DNA of 11,684 nt from an uncultured Prevotella sp. (GTDB taxonomy: Bacteria; Bacteroidota; Bacteroidia; Bacteroidales; Bacteroidaceae): contig CALCUV010000349.1 in assembly GCA_937906765.1 (NCBI GenBank), positions 1-11,684 of the forward strand, read 5' to 3'. The first letter of the stretch is position 1; every line of letters starts with the position of its first letter. Positions 4,871 through 11,684 of the stretch are shown one piece after another. Position numbers and translations under genes: made by a program. Under the pieces are notes generated by a model that had not been told where the DNA came from, ran no database searches, and saw only the letters and a list, made by a program, of their open reading frames with translations.

Positions 4871-6868
4871 TTATTGAGATTCACCTTCATTTATAACGAT
4901 TCCCGTACGCTCCAAGAGTGCTTGAATCGTTGCGTCTTGACCTCGGAAATTGCGATAGAGCAACTTAGGATGCTTCGTGCCTCCGAGTTCCAAGATATTT
5001 TTACGGAAAGAGGTGGCTACTTCTTGATTAAATATCCCATGTTGTTTGAAGAATGCAAATGCGTCGGCATCAAGCACTTCTGCCCATTTGTAACTATAAT
5101 ATCCTGCCGAATATCCGCCTGCCATGATATGCCCAAATTGCACGGTCATACAAGCGGGTTCGAAGGCGGGAAGCATTTGCGCTTCTTGCCAAGCGTTGCG
5201 CTCAAATATGCGAATGTCAGCATTGAAAGGTTCGGTCATTGTATAATAGGCCATATCTAACAATCCAAACGACACTTGACGCATGCAAGCATAAGCGGCA
5301 TTGAAGTTGCGACTCGCTACGATGCGCGCAATGAGTTCTTCAGGAGGGGGTTCGCCCGTTTCGTAATGAAAGGCAAAGGTACGCAGGAATTCTTTCTCCA
5401 CCGCATAGTTTTCCATAAATTGTGAAGGTAATTCCACGAAATCCCAATATACATTCGTGCCACTCAATGACTTAAAGCGCGTGTTGGCAAAAATGCCGTG
5501 AAGGGCATGACCAAATTCATGAAGGAAAGTTTCGAGTTCGCCATGTGTGAGCAAGGCGGGTTTGTCATCCGTGGGTTTGCTAAAATTCATCACGATGGAC
5601 ACGTGCGGACGTTCGCCTTCCGATTGCTCACGATAACTTGTCATCCAAGCACCTCCCTGTTTAGACGCACGGGGATGGAAGTCCGTGTAAATCACGGCCA
5701 AAGGAGCGCCATTTTTGTCGAATACGTCGTATGCTGTGACGTCTTCGTGATACACAGGAATGTCCTTATTTTCCACGAAAGTGATGCCGTAGAGTCGCGT
5801 TGCTAACCCAAAAACACCTTGCTTCACCTTCGAGAGTTCGAAATACGGACGCAACATTTCTGCGTCAATATCGTAGCGTTGCTTTTGGAGTTTGTGGGCA
5901 TAAAATGCAAAATCCCAAGGTTGGGGAGTGTCAGGAGAAAGCGCGAACACGTCGGCCACTTCCTTCTGTGCCACGGGTTTATATGCGGCAATGAGTTGCG
6001 CCAATAATGCATTTACCGTTTGTGGCGTTTCTGCCATTCGGCGCTTCAAGGCATAGTTGGCATAAGTGGGATAACCCAAAAGTTGTGCCAACTCACGGCG
6101 AAGGTTTACGAGGCGTGTGACAATTTCAAAATTATTATGCTGATTCTCATGCGTACACTTGGTGTTATAGGCTTCATACATCTTTTGACGCAACGCTCTA
6201 TTCTCGGCGTATTGCAAGAAGGGCACATAACTGGGTGCGTGAAGCGTAAACACCCACCCTTCAAGGTCACGCTCGCGCGCCGCCATCTTCGCTTGTTCTC
6301 TCTGAGAGTCAGGCAATCCGGCAAGGTCTGCTTCATCGGTGATGTGAAGGACGAAGTCATTCGTTTCCTTCAAATTGTTTTGTGAAAATTGAAGGGTGAG
6401 TTGCGAAAGTTCCTTCTTAATTTCACGAAAGCGTTCCTTCTTCTCAGGCGTAAGGTTGGCCCCTGCACGCTCAAAACTCTCATAAGTCTTCTCCAGCAAC
6501 ATGCGCTCCTCTGCGTCCAAGTCACTCATTCCCCCTTCCATCACCGCCTTCACGCGGAGATAGAGTCCCTCGTTTAACATAATGTTAGACGAATGCTCGG
6601 AAAGCACGGGCGAAAGTTCCTGTGCAATTTCCTCAAGTTCATCATTCGTATGTGCACTCAAGAGGTTATACATGTCAAGAAGGGCGCCACTATTCTCAAG
6701 AGCAAGGATGGTATTCGCAAACGTGGGAGGTTCAGGATTGGAAACAATCGCCTCTATCTCCTTTAATTGTTCATCAATGCCTTGGTGAACCGCGGGTGCA
6801 ATATGTTCATTACGAATGAGATGAAAGGGAGTGAAGGTATAGGAAGAAAAGAATGGATTTTGCATCAT
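4871..6868 (-). CDS. dcp: M3 family metallopeptidase, peptidyl-dipeptidase Dcp type (665 aa)
   Basis: Zinc peptidase of the Dcp/oligopeptidase A group, which degrades short peptides. The active site HEFGH is at residues 450-454 (His450 and His454 zinc ligands, Glu451 catalytic), and the third ligand is Glu479 in DFVELPSQ; the 29-residue spacing equals that of E. coli Dcp (His470 to Glu499). The N-terminal half is the usual helical region, with NPFFSSYTFTPFHLI at the start, and the C-terminal HIMAGGYSAGYYSYKWAEVLDADAF segment is the conserved substrate-binding stretch. Length is close to the usual 680-700. There is no signal peptide, so it should be cytoplasmic. Two consecutive Met codons (6863-6868) make the exact start uncertain by one residue. 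It is the first gene of the cluster that includes the deaminase 15 bases downstream; no clear promoter could be placed in the 176 bases upstream. Confidence 0.95.
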   Translation of the reverse strand: MMQNPFFSSYTFTPFHLIRNEHIAPAVHQGIDEQLKEIEAIVSNPEPPTFANTILALENSGALLDMYNLLSAHTNDELEEIAQELSPVLSEHSSNIMLNEGLYLRVKAVMEGGMSDLDAEERMLLEKTYESFERAGANLTPEKKERFREIKKELSQLTLQFSQNNLKETNDFVLHITDEADLAGLPDSQREQAKMAARERDLEGWVFTLHAPSYVPFLQYAENRALRQKMYEAYNTKCTHENQHNNFEIVTRLVNLRRELAQLLGYPTYANYALKRRMAETPQTVNALLAQLIAAYKPVAQKEVADVFALSPDTPQPWDFAFYAHKLQKQRYDIDAEMLRPYFELSKVKQGVFGLATRLYGITFVENKDIPVYHEDVTAYDVFDKNGAPLAVIYTDFHPRASKQGGAWMTSYREQSEGERPHVSIVMNFSKPTDDKPALLTHGELETFLHEFGHALHGIFANTRFKSLSGTNVYWDFVELPSQFMENYAVEKEFLRTFAFHYETGEPPPEELIARIVASRNFNAAYACMRQVSFGLLDMAYYTMTEPFNADIRIFERNAWQEAQMLPAFEPACMTVQFGHIMAGGYSAGYYSYKWAEVLDADAFAFFKQHGIFNQEVATSFRKNILELGGTKHPKLLYRNFRGQDATIQALLERTGIVINEGESQ

Positions 6869-6941
6869 ATGAGGGCAACTTGGAGATGAAAGTAAAAGGG
6901 AACCTGACTTTGTGATTTCTATTTAAGGATTAATTTTTACT

Positions 6942-6973
6942 AAGTTACTTTCATTTTTTCTTAATAGTAACTT
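6942..6973. repeat. 8-base inverted repeat in the TPR/dcp gap
   Basis: AAGTTACT (6942-6949) and AGTAACTT (6966-6973) are perfect inverted copies with a 16-base loop that contains a T6 run. The 176-base gap (6869-7044) holds this and the small hairpin at 7034-7051. A weak terminator for the TPR gene or an operator before dcp are both possible; neither is supported by a clear T tract or promoter. Confidence 0.3.
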
Positions 6974-7033
6974 CGTTTTACGCCTTTAAAGAACTATCGC
7001 ATCTTATTAAATTTCAGAGATTTATACGATAAT

Positions 7034-7051
7034 CATGTGTAGCATCACATG
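7034..7051 (-). other. hairpin spanning the stop codon of the second TPR gene
   Basis: CATGTG (7034-7039) and CACATG (7046-7051) pair around a six-base loop, and the TGA of the TPR gene (7045-7047) lies at the loop/stem boundary. No T tract follows on the minus strand. It may protect the mRNA 3' end or be incidental. Confidence 0.25.
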
Positions 7052-8253
7052 TATCGGCAAATGTCTTCGAATTCGGGTCCCATGTTGAGTTCGAGATAAA
7101 CTTTGTAAAGAAGCGGTGCCCATTTCTCGCGTTGCGAAGGGCAGAGTTTGCGATAGCGTTCCAAGTAGGGGCGTGCTTCACTACACACCTTCTTCATCTC
7201 GTTTTTCGCCTTCACAAAGTTCTTTGAACCGATGCGAGTGGGGAGGTAAATCGTTTCTAACTTGTTCATAATGAACTGACCTGCATAGAAATTCGCCTCA
7301 GGATATGTGTGTTGCGCGTCAGCATCAACTAATTTTTTTGAAATTTCAATACATGCTGCTTGTTCGTCCTTATGATACAAGGCATGTGCTTTGAGATACA
7401 TGGCCTTAAGTGACATGGAGTCAACCGCAAGCACATGATCGGCAAGGTCAACACATTGCGCAAAGCGCTCATCTGCAACATAGAGCGAAGCAAGTTCATC
7501 AAAGAAATAAGCATGGAGGGGGAAGTCCGCTGCTCCCTTTTCGAGATATATTTCGAATGCTTCATCGTGCCCTAAGTCGTTGGCCACACGGGCATACATC
7601 TCAAGCGTGGTTTGATAATAGCGCTGGTCGGCAAAAAGTAAGGCTTTGTAGCGCTCAAGAGCGGCATAATCACCATTTTGAAAAGCACAATAGGTGAACA
7701 TGTAGGCATTCATGGCCACGTCCTTTGACTTTTCATCTTTCAAATCATCATCTATGAGATGCCCTTCGTTAAGGGTGAGCAACAGGTCGAGATTGCGTTG
7801 TGCTTCTTTATACTTCTGGCGTGCATAGAAGTAACGCGTACCCGCTACGAAGTTGCCATAATAACGCGCTATGAGTTTCTCCGTTGATTTATCCAATTCA
7901 TAATCCTTACCTGCCGCTTCCTTTTGAAGGCGCTCAAGGGAGTCTATCTTATGGATATAGTAGAAAATTTGGCGCGTGCTTTCAAAAAGTTTTACGGTGT
8001 CGCAAGCCTTTTTCAAATACACTTTTTCATTCTCCACATCATTGATTTGTATCTGCGTTTTGAGCGCCAGTTCATACACTTTAAGTAAGTGCTTACAGGC
8101 GCTATCGTTCTCAAGACGAGAGACTTCCTTCATTGCTTCAGAGGTATTCTTAGCCTTCACGAAAGTTCTTAAGGTCTTCAACTCTTTCTGTGCAATGCTT
8201 GGAATTGTTAGGGTGATACAAACCACAATAAGGGAGAAGATTCTTTGGGTCAT
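7045..8253 (-). CDS. secreted TPR-type protein of unknown function (402 aa)
   Basis: I cannot name a function. Residues 1-21 form a signal peptide (basic MTQR, hydrophobic core, SIA before Gln22), so the mature protein should reach the periplasm. The rest is nearly all alpha-helical. The region about 210-320 has paired helices with the TPR rhythm (ARVANDLGHDEAFEIYLEKG; LYVADERFAQCVDLADHVL; AMYLKAHALYHKDEQAACIE). The C-terminal piece, ARPYLERYRKLCP followed by WAPLLYKVYLELN, resembles the end of the neighbouring TPR protein (ALPYMERAHELVP, then WAAALQQIYTNLQ), so the two are probably diverged paralogues. It starts at ATG 8251-8253, 64 bases after the upstream TPR gene, and is probably co-transcribed with it. 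TPR scaffolds usually bind proteins; a partner is not indicated here. Confidence 0.85.
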   Translation of the reverse strand: MTQRIFSLIVVCITLTIPSIAQKELKTLRTFVKAKNTSEAMKEVSRLENDSACKHLLKVYELALKTQIQINDVENEKVYLKKACDTVKLFESTRQIFYYIHKIDSLERLQKEAAGKDYELDKSTEKLIARYYGNFVAGTRYFYARQKYKEAQRNLDLLLTLNEGHLIDDDLKDEKSKDVAMNAYMFTYCAFQNGDYAALERYKALLFADQRYYQTTLEMYARVANDLGHDEAFEIYLEKGAADFPLHAYFFDELASLYVADERFAQCVDLADHVLAVDSMSLKAMYLKAHALYHKDEQAACIEISKKLVDADAQHTYPEANFYAGQFIMNKLETIYLPTRIGSKNFVKAKNEMKKVCSEARPYLERYRKLCPSQREKWAPLLYKVYLELNMGPEFEDICRYM

Positions 8254-8273
8254 GGTCTAAGTAATTTATCAAT

Positions 8274-8307
8274 GAGTGACGAGTAACACGCATGTTACCC
8301 GCCACTC
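8274..8307 (-). other. long imperfect hairpin between the two TPR genes
   Basis: Outer stem GAGTG/CACTC (8274-8278 with 8303-8307), an inner CG/CG pair between two mismatches, then GTAACA/TGTTAC (8283-8288 with 8293-8298) closing on a four-base loop. It fills most of the 64-base gap. No T tract follows on the minus strand, so an mRNA processing or stability element is more likely than a terminator. Confidence 0.45.
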
Positions 8308-8317
8308 CTTAGGTTGC

Positions 8318-9556
8318 TTAATATGCTGTGCTCAAGATAGCATCCATCTCGTCAGCCTTCTCCTTATTCTGAAGGTTGGTATAGATTTGCTGGAGTGCTG
8401 CTGCCCACACCTTGGGTTTTTCAGGCACTAATTCGTGTGCACGTTCCATGTAAGGAAGCGCTTGTTCGTAATACTTCTTGATTTCTTCAAATTCCTTGTC
8501 AAACTCCTTCTTGTTGTTACGGTCAAGTTTCCAATCGCCGTTATTGCGACGTGCCACAACTTCGTTCATGAAAGTGTATGCCATGTTGACGTTAGCATCT
8601 ACGAATGAGGGGTTGAGTTCAATCGCCTTACCGAAACTTTCGCGAGCGCCTGCATAGTTCTTCAACATGTTCAATTCAATACAACCCTTGAGGTAATAAC
8701 CCGTGTGGCTTGAGGGATTTGACGCTACGAGTTCGTTAGCCAATGCCATTGCGTCTTCAGGTTGGTTACGTTGCATGTAAACGTAAAGAAGGTTCTGAGC
8801 AAAGCCTACGTGCTCTGTGCGAGCAATCGCTTCCTTAAGGTCATTGATGTAAGCCGCAGAGTCTTGCTTTTCAAGGTGCGCCTGCATTTTCATGAGATAA
8901 AGGTCACGCGTAGAGAAAGTGTCCTTAAGCGCCGCATCAACGGTTTCCAACACACCGTCCCAATCCTTCAACTGGAAGTTGAGCATCACAATGTTTACAG
9001 CTGTTTGACTATAGTTCTGAGGATTGATGGCGTAAAGTGAATCTGTTTCAGCCTTAGTAAATACGGGGAGTGTGGGGAATTCGTAATACTTGCGGAACCA
9101 CTTGATTGAGTTCTTATAGTCACCCATTTGATTGGCAAACACACCTGCATAGTTGTAATAGTTTACCATTGCCTTGAGTGTCAAATAGTTCTTTTCCTTA
9201 TACTGAGGTTCTACACGACCCTTCTTATCGGGAGTCATATCTGCAAGGTGGCTCTTTACGAAGTTAGTTACCGCTTCATCAAGATAGGTGCAGAATGCCA
9301 ATGTGTCGAAAGGATATTCCTGAGAAGCCTGGTCCAACACGCGTTCGAAGTACTTACGGTTAACTTCGCCCTTGTTGTAGTAAAAACCTGCAAACTTAGT
9401 TGTCTTAGGATTCGCCAAAGCTGTTTCAATAATTTGAAGTGCTTCTTCGTAGCGTTCCTTTTCTACCATGAATTCTACCTTATGAATGGCGCTATTTTGC
9501 GCAACACTTGTAAGAGCAGAAACCACCATAGTGATGGCAAGCAAAATCTTCTTCAT
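8318..9556 (-). CDS. secreted TPR-repeat protein of unknown function (412 aa)
   Basis: A TPR protein without a known specific role. Residues 1-19 are a signal peptide (MKKILLAITMVVSALTSVA, then Gln20). Clear TPR helices occur at about 285-335: GYYLKGCIELNMLKNYAGA, RESFGKAIELNPSFVDANVN, with the canonical Gly/Ala, Tyr and Pro positions; further weaker repeats precede it, for example YEEALQIIETALANP near the N-terminus and RNQPEDAMALANELVASNPS. The C-terminal helices resemble those of the next gene's product. It lies 62 bases after gyrA with a hairpin in the gap (9576-9600), so it may be read through from gyrA. From memory, a TPR gene after gyrA is common in Bacteroidales. Likely periplasmic or outer-membrane associated scaffold. 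Confidence 0.88.
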   Translation of the reverse strand: MKKILLAITMVVSALTSVAQNSAIHKVEFMVEKERYEEALQIIETALANPKTTKFAGFYYNKGEVNRKYFERVLDQASQEYPFDTLAFCTYLDEAVTNFVKSHLADMTPDKKGRVEPQYKEKNYLTLKAMVNYYNYAGVFANQMGDYKNSIKWFRKYYEFPTLPVFTKAETDSLYAINPQNYSQTAVNIVMLNFQLKDWDGVLETVDAALKDTFSTRDLYLMKMQAHLEKQDSAAYINDLKEAIARTEHVGFAQNLLYVYMQRNQPEDAMALANELVASNPSSHTGYYLKGCIELNMLKNYAGARESFGKAIELNPSFVDANVNMAYTFMNEVVARRNNGDWKLDRNNKKEFDKEFEEIKKYYEQALPYMERAHELVPEKPKVWAAALQQIYTNLQNKEKADEMDAILSTAY

Positions 9557-9575
9557 AATAATAATTTTATTTATG

Positions 9576-9600
9576 TAGGGGGAGCATGAACTCTCCCCTA
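9576..9600 (-). other. GC-rich hairpin between gyrA and the first TPR gene
   Basis: TAGGGGGAG (9576-9584) pairs with CTC-T-CCCCTA (9591-9600) with one bulged T and a six-base loop. On the minus strand it is followed by CATAAATAAAA, not a T tract, so it is not a standard terminator; partial attenuation or mRNA processing between gyrA and the TPR gene is possible. Its right arm CCCCTACGG resembles the hairpins at 1579-1596 and 1663-1680, so it may be a copy of the same dispersed palindrome. Confidence 0.45.
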
Positions 9601-9618
9601 CGGATTGGTTAAACTTAA

Positions 9619-11684
9619 TTATTCTTCGATTTCTTCTACTTCGGTGAAGAGGTTAGCCTCTGTAGTTTCAGTTTTTTCTTGTTCTACAACATTACCTTCC
9701 ACTTCGGGAGTTGCATTTTCTTGACCTTCAGTTAATGTTTCTTCTTCCGCTTCTTCTTCAGTAGGAACAATGCACACATTGCTGATGACGTCATTACGCT
9801 TCGTGAGGTTGATAAGACGCACACCCTGTGTGACACGTCCCTGAACACTTACGGTTGAGAGCTTCAAGCGGATGGTGATACCACTCTTATTAATAATCAT
9901 CAAGTCGTCATCATCGGTCACACACTTGATGGCCACGAGTTCGCCCACCTTTTCGGTCACGTTAAGCGTCTTCACACCCTTACCACCACGGTTCGTAATG
10001 CGATAATCTTCTACGTTACTGCGCTTACCGAAACCTTGTTCACTTACAACGAGCACCGTTTGCTTTTCAGGATCTTCTACGCAAACCATACCTACGATTT
10101 CATCTTCAGCCTGGTCAATCGCCATAGCCTTCACACCCGTAGCGCCACGTCCCATCGTACGTACCGTATTTTCATTGAAGCGGATGGCACGACCTGCGCG
10201 GTTGGCAACGATAATTTCGTTTTCACCGTTGGTCAAGCATACGCTCACCACTTGGTCATCATCACGCAAGTTGATGGCGATAATACCCTTCGCACGCACG
10301 TTCTTGTAATCGTCAAGGAGGGTCTTCTTGATGATACCCTGCTTCGTACAGAACACGATGTTGTGCGACTCACGGTATTCCTGATTGTCAAACTGTGCTA
10401 CGTTCAAGCAAGCATTTACGCTATCGCCCGACTCAATGTTGAGCATGTTCTGAATAGCGCGACCCTTAGATGCCTTATTACCTTCGGGAAGTTCGTAAAC
10501 CTTGAGTTTGTAGCAACGACCCTTTGAGGTAAAGAAGAGCATCGTGTTGTGCATCGTTGCGGGATAGATATACTCAATGAAGTCGGTGTCACGTGCCGAA
10601 CCACCCTTACTTCCCACTCCGCCACGTGCTTGAGCGCGGAATTCAGCGAGCGGTGTGCGCTTAATATATCCGAGGTGACTGATAGTAATTACCACGTCAT
10701 CATTAGCATAGAAGTCTTCGGGATTCCATTCACCAGCGGCAGGAATAATTTCAGTACGACGCTCGTCGCCATACTTTTCCTTTACTTCAATGAGTTCATC
10801 CTTGATAACCTTCTTACAGAGTTCATCATCTGAGAGAATCTGCTCGTAGTAAGCAATCTTACGCTGCAATTCGTCAAACTCTTCGTGGAGCTTATCCTGC
10901 ATCAAGTTGGTCAACTGACGGAGGCGCATTTCTACGATGGCCTTCGCCTGAACATCATCGAGCGAGAAGCGTTCCATCAAACCTTCAACGGCTGCTTCGG
11001 GAGTCTTTGACGCACGAATAATGCGAACCACTTCGTCAATATTATCGCTGGCAATAATGAGACCTTCAAGGATATGCGCACGTTCCTGTGCCTTGCGCAA
11101 TTCGTAAGCCGTGCGGCGGAGCACTACGTCATGACGATGCTTCACAAATTCAGCAATGCATTCCTTCAATGTGAGCAACTTGGGACGCTGTTTACCTGTA
11201 GGTCCAACAAGTGCGATACAGTTTACGGAGAAACTCGTTTGAAGGGTTGTCAACTTATAGAGTTTATTCAAAACAACACCTGCATTCGCATCGCGCTTCA
11301 CATCAACGACAATGCGCAAACCTTCGCGGTCAGACTCGTCATTCACGTTTGAAATACCCTCAATCTTGCGTTCGTTCACCAACTCCGCAATACTCTTTAC
11401 GAGGTCTGCCTTATTCACGCCATAGGGAATTTCTGTCACCACAATCTTATCGTGCAATTCGCCACTTTCGATGTTCGCCTTCGCACGCATGATGACGCGA
11501 CCACGACCCGTTTCGTAAGCTGACTTCACGCCCTGCAAACCCATAATGTAACCTCCTGTGGGGAAGTCGGGTGCCTGAATGTGTTGCATCAAACCGTCGG
11601 TATCAATATCGGGATTGTCAATGTAAGCGACACATCCGTCAATCACTTCACCCAAGTTGTGCGTAGGAACATTTGTCGCCATAC
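9619..11684 (-). CDS. gyrA: DNA gyrase subunit A, 3' part (about 688 codons; 5' end outside window)
   Basis: Breakage-reunion and DNA-wrapping subunit of gyrase, which introduces negative supercoils. The first visible codons read (G)MATNVPTHNLGEVIDGCVAYI, an internal GyrA segment: the bases before the ATG fit the GGT of VGMATN, so this ATG is not the start. The active-site tyrosine and the quinolone-resistance region lie upstream, outside the window. Visible are the rest of the winged-helix/tower region (FPTGGYIMGLQG; ESDREGLRIVVDVKRDA), the long coiled coil (about residues 200-290) and the six-bladed C-terminal wrapping domain. The GyrA box is in the first blade as QARGGVG (residues 351-357 of the visible part; canonical QRRGGKG), which with the full wrapping domain separates it from ParC. 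It ends in an acidic tail of about 45 residues. The first TPR gene follows after 62 bases. Confidence 0.97.
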   Translation of the reverse strand, partial: MATNVPTHNLGEVIDGCVAYIDNPDIDTDGLMQHIQAPDFPTGGYIMGLQGVKSAYETGRGRVIMRAKANIESGELHDKIVVTEIPYGVNKADLVKSIAELVNERKIEGISNVNDESDREGLRIVVDVKRDANAGVVLNKLYKLTTLQTSFSVNCIALVGPTGKQRPKLLTLKECIAEFVKHRHDVVLRRTAYELRKAQERAHILEGLIIASDNIDEVVRIIRASKTPEAAVEGLMERFSLDDVQAKAIVEMRLRQLTNLMQDKLHEEFDELQRKIAYYEQILSDDELCKKVIKDELIEVKEKYGDERRTEIIPAAGEWNPEDFYANDDVVITISHLGYIKRTPLAEFRAQARGGVGSKGGSARDTDFIEYIYPATMHNTMLFFTSKGRCYKLKVYELPEGNKASKGRAIQNMLNIESGDSVNACLNVAQFDNQEYRESHNIVFCTKQGIIKKTLLDDYKNVRAKGIIAINLRDDDQVVSVCLTNGENEIIVANRAGRAIRFNENTVRTMGRGATGVKAMAIDQAEDEIVGMVCVEDPEKQTVLVVSEQGFGKRSNVEDYRITNRGGKGVKTLNVTEKVGELVAIKCVTDDDDLMIINKSGITIRLKLSTVSVQGRVTQGVRLINLTKRNDVISNVCIVPTEEEAEEETLTEGQENATPEVEGNVVEQEKTETTEANLFTEVEEIEE

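Noticed and set aside
4874..6819. Plus-strand and alternate-frame ORFs inside dcp, and similar ones inside gyrA and the TPR genes
   Set aside because: They are shadows of well-supported minus-strand genes and resemble no protein family.
11680..11682. ATG as the start of a short gyrA-like gene
   Set aside because: The preceding bases continue the GyrA frame (GT of the Gly codon in VGMATN), so the ORF is truncated by the window edge.

Overview
The window looks like Bacteroidales chromosome, most likely Prevotella-like. Four promoters match the Bacteroidetes pattern (TTTG, 19-20 bases, TAnnTTTG or a close variant). Several genes have no Shine-Dalgarno sequence, two lipid- or envelope-type TPR proteins carry signal peptides, and the gene order M3 peptidase / dCMP deaminase / S41 peptidase / 5-formyltetrahydrofolate cyclo-ligase is one I associate with this order (from memory, not searched). 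All confident genes lie on the minus strand, so the biological reading direction is from right to left.

Right to left: the 3' part of gyrA (9619-11684, 5' end beyond the window) is followed by two secreted TPR proteins of about 400 residues with similar C-terminal ends (8318-9556 and 7045-8253). After a 176-base gap comes a tight cluster: an M3 oligopeptidase (4871-6868), a dCMP deaminase 15 bases downstream (4430-4855), a C-terminal processing peptidase that overlaps it by 11 bases (2844-4440) and, after 135 bases, 5-formyltetrahydrofolate cyclo-ligase (2148-2708). The deaminase makes dUMP and the cyclo-ligase returns folate to the active one-carbon pool, so both can feed thymidylate synthesis; the two peptidases act in peptide turnover and envelope protein processing. 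The S41 peptidase gene is broken: its reading frame shifts at 3702-3735, exactly where the conserved DLRGNGGG-type segment should be.

Next is a clean tRNA-Lys(UUU) unit with its own promoter, encoded CCA and intrinsic terminator (1928-2091).

The left 1.9 kb (1-1927) has no confident protein gene. It holds a promoter and leader at the left edge that may serve a leftward rRNA operon outside the window, a possible 49-residue membrane peptide, a degenerate 21-base tandem repeat, a promoter that leads straight into a strong hairpin containing a ribosome-binding sequence and a seven-codon ORF, and from 1146 to 1680 a dense island of GC-rich palindromes and inverted repeats that look like pieces of a dispersed repeat family.

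I see no convincing new multi-gene system here. The items most worth a second look are the broken S41 peptidase, the hairpin-only transcription unit near 891-970, the repeat island and the left-edge leader.
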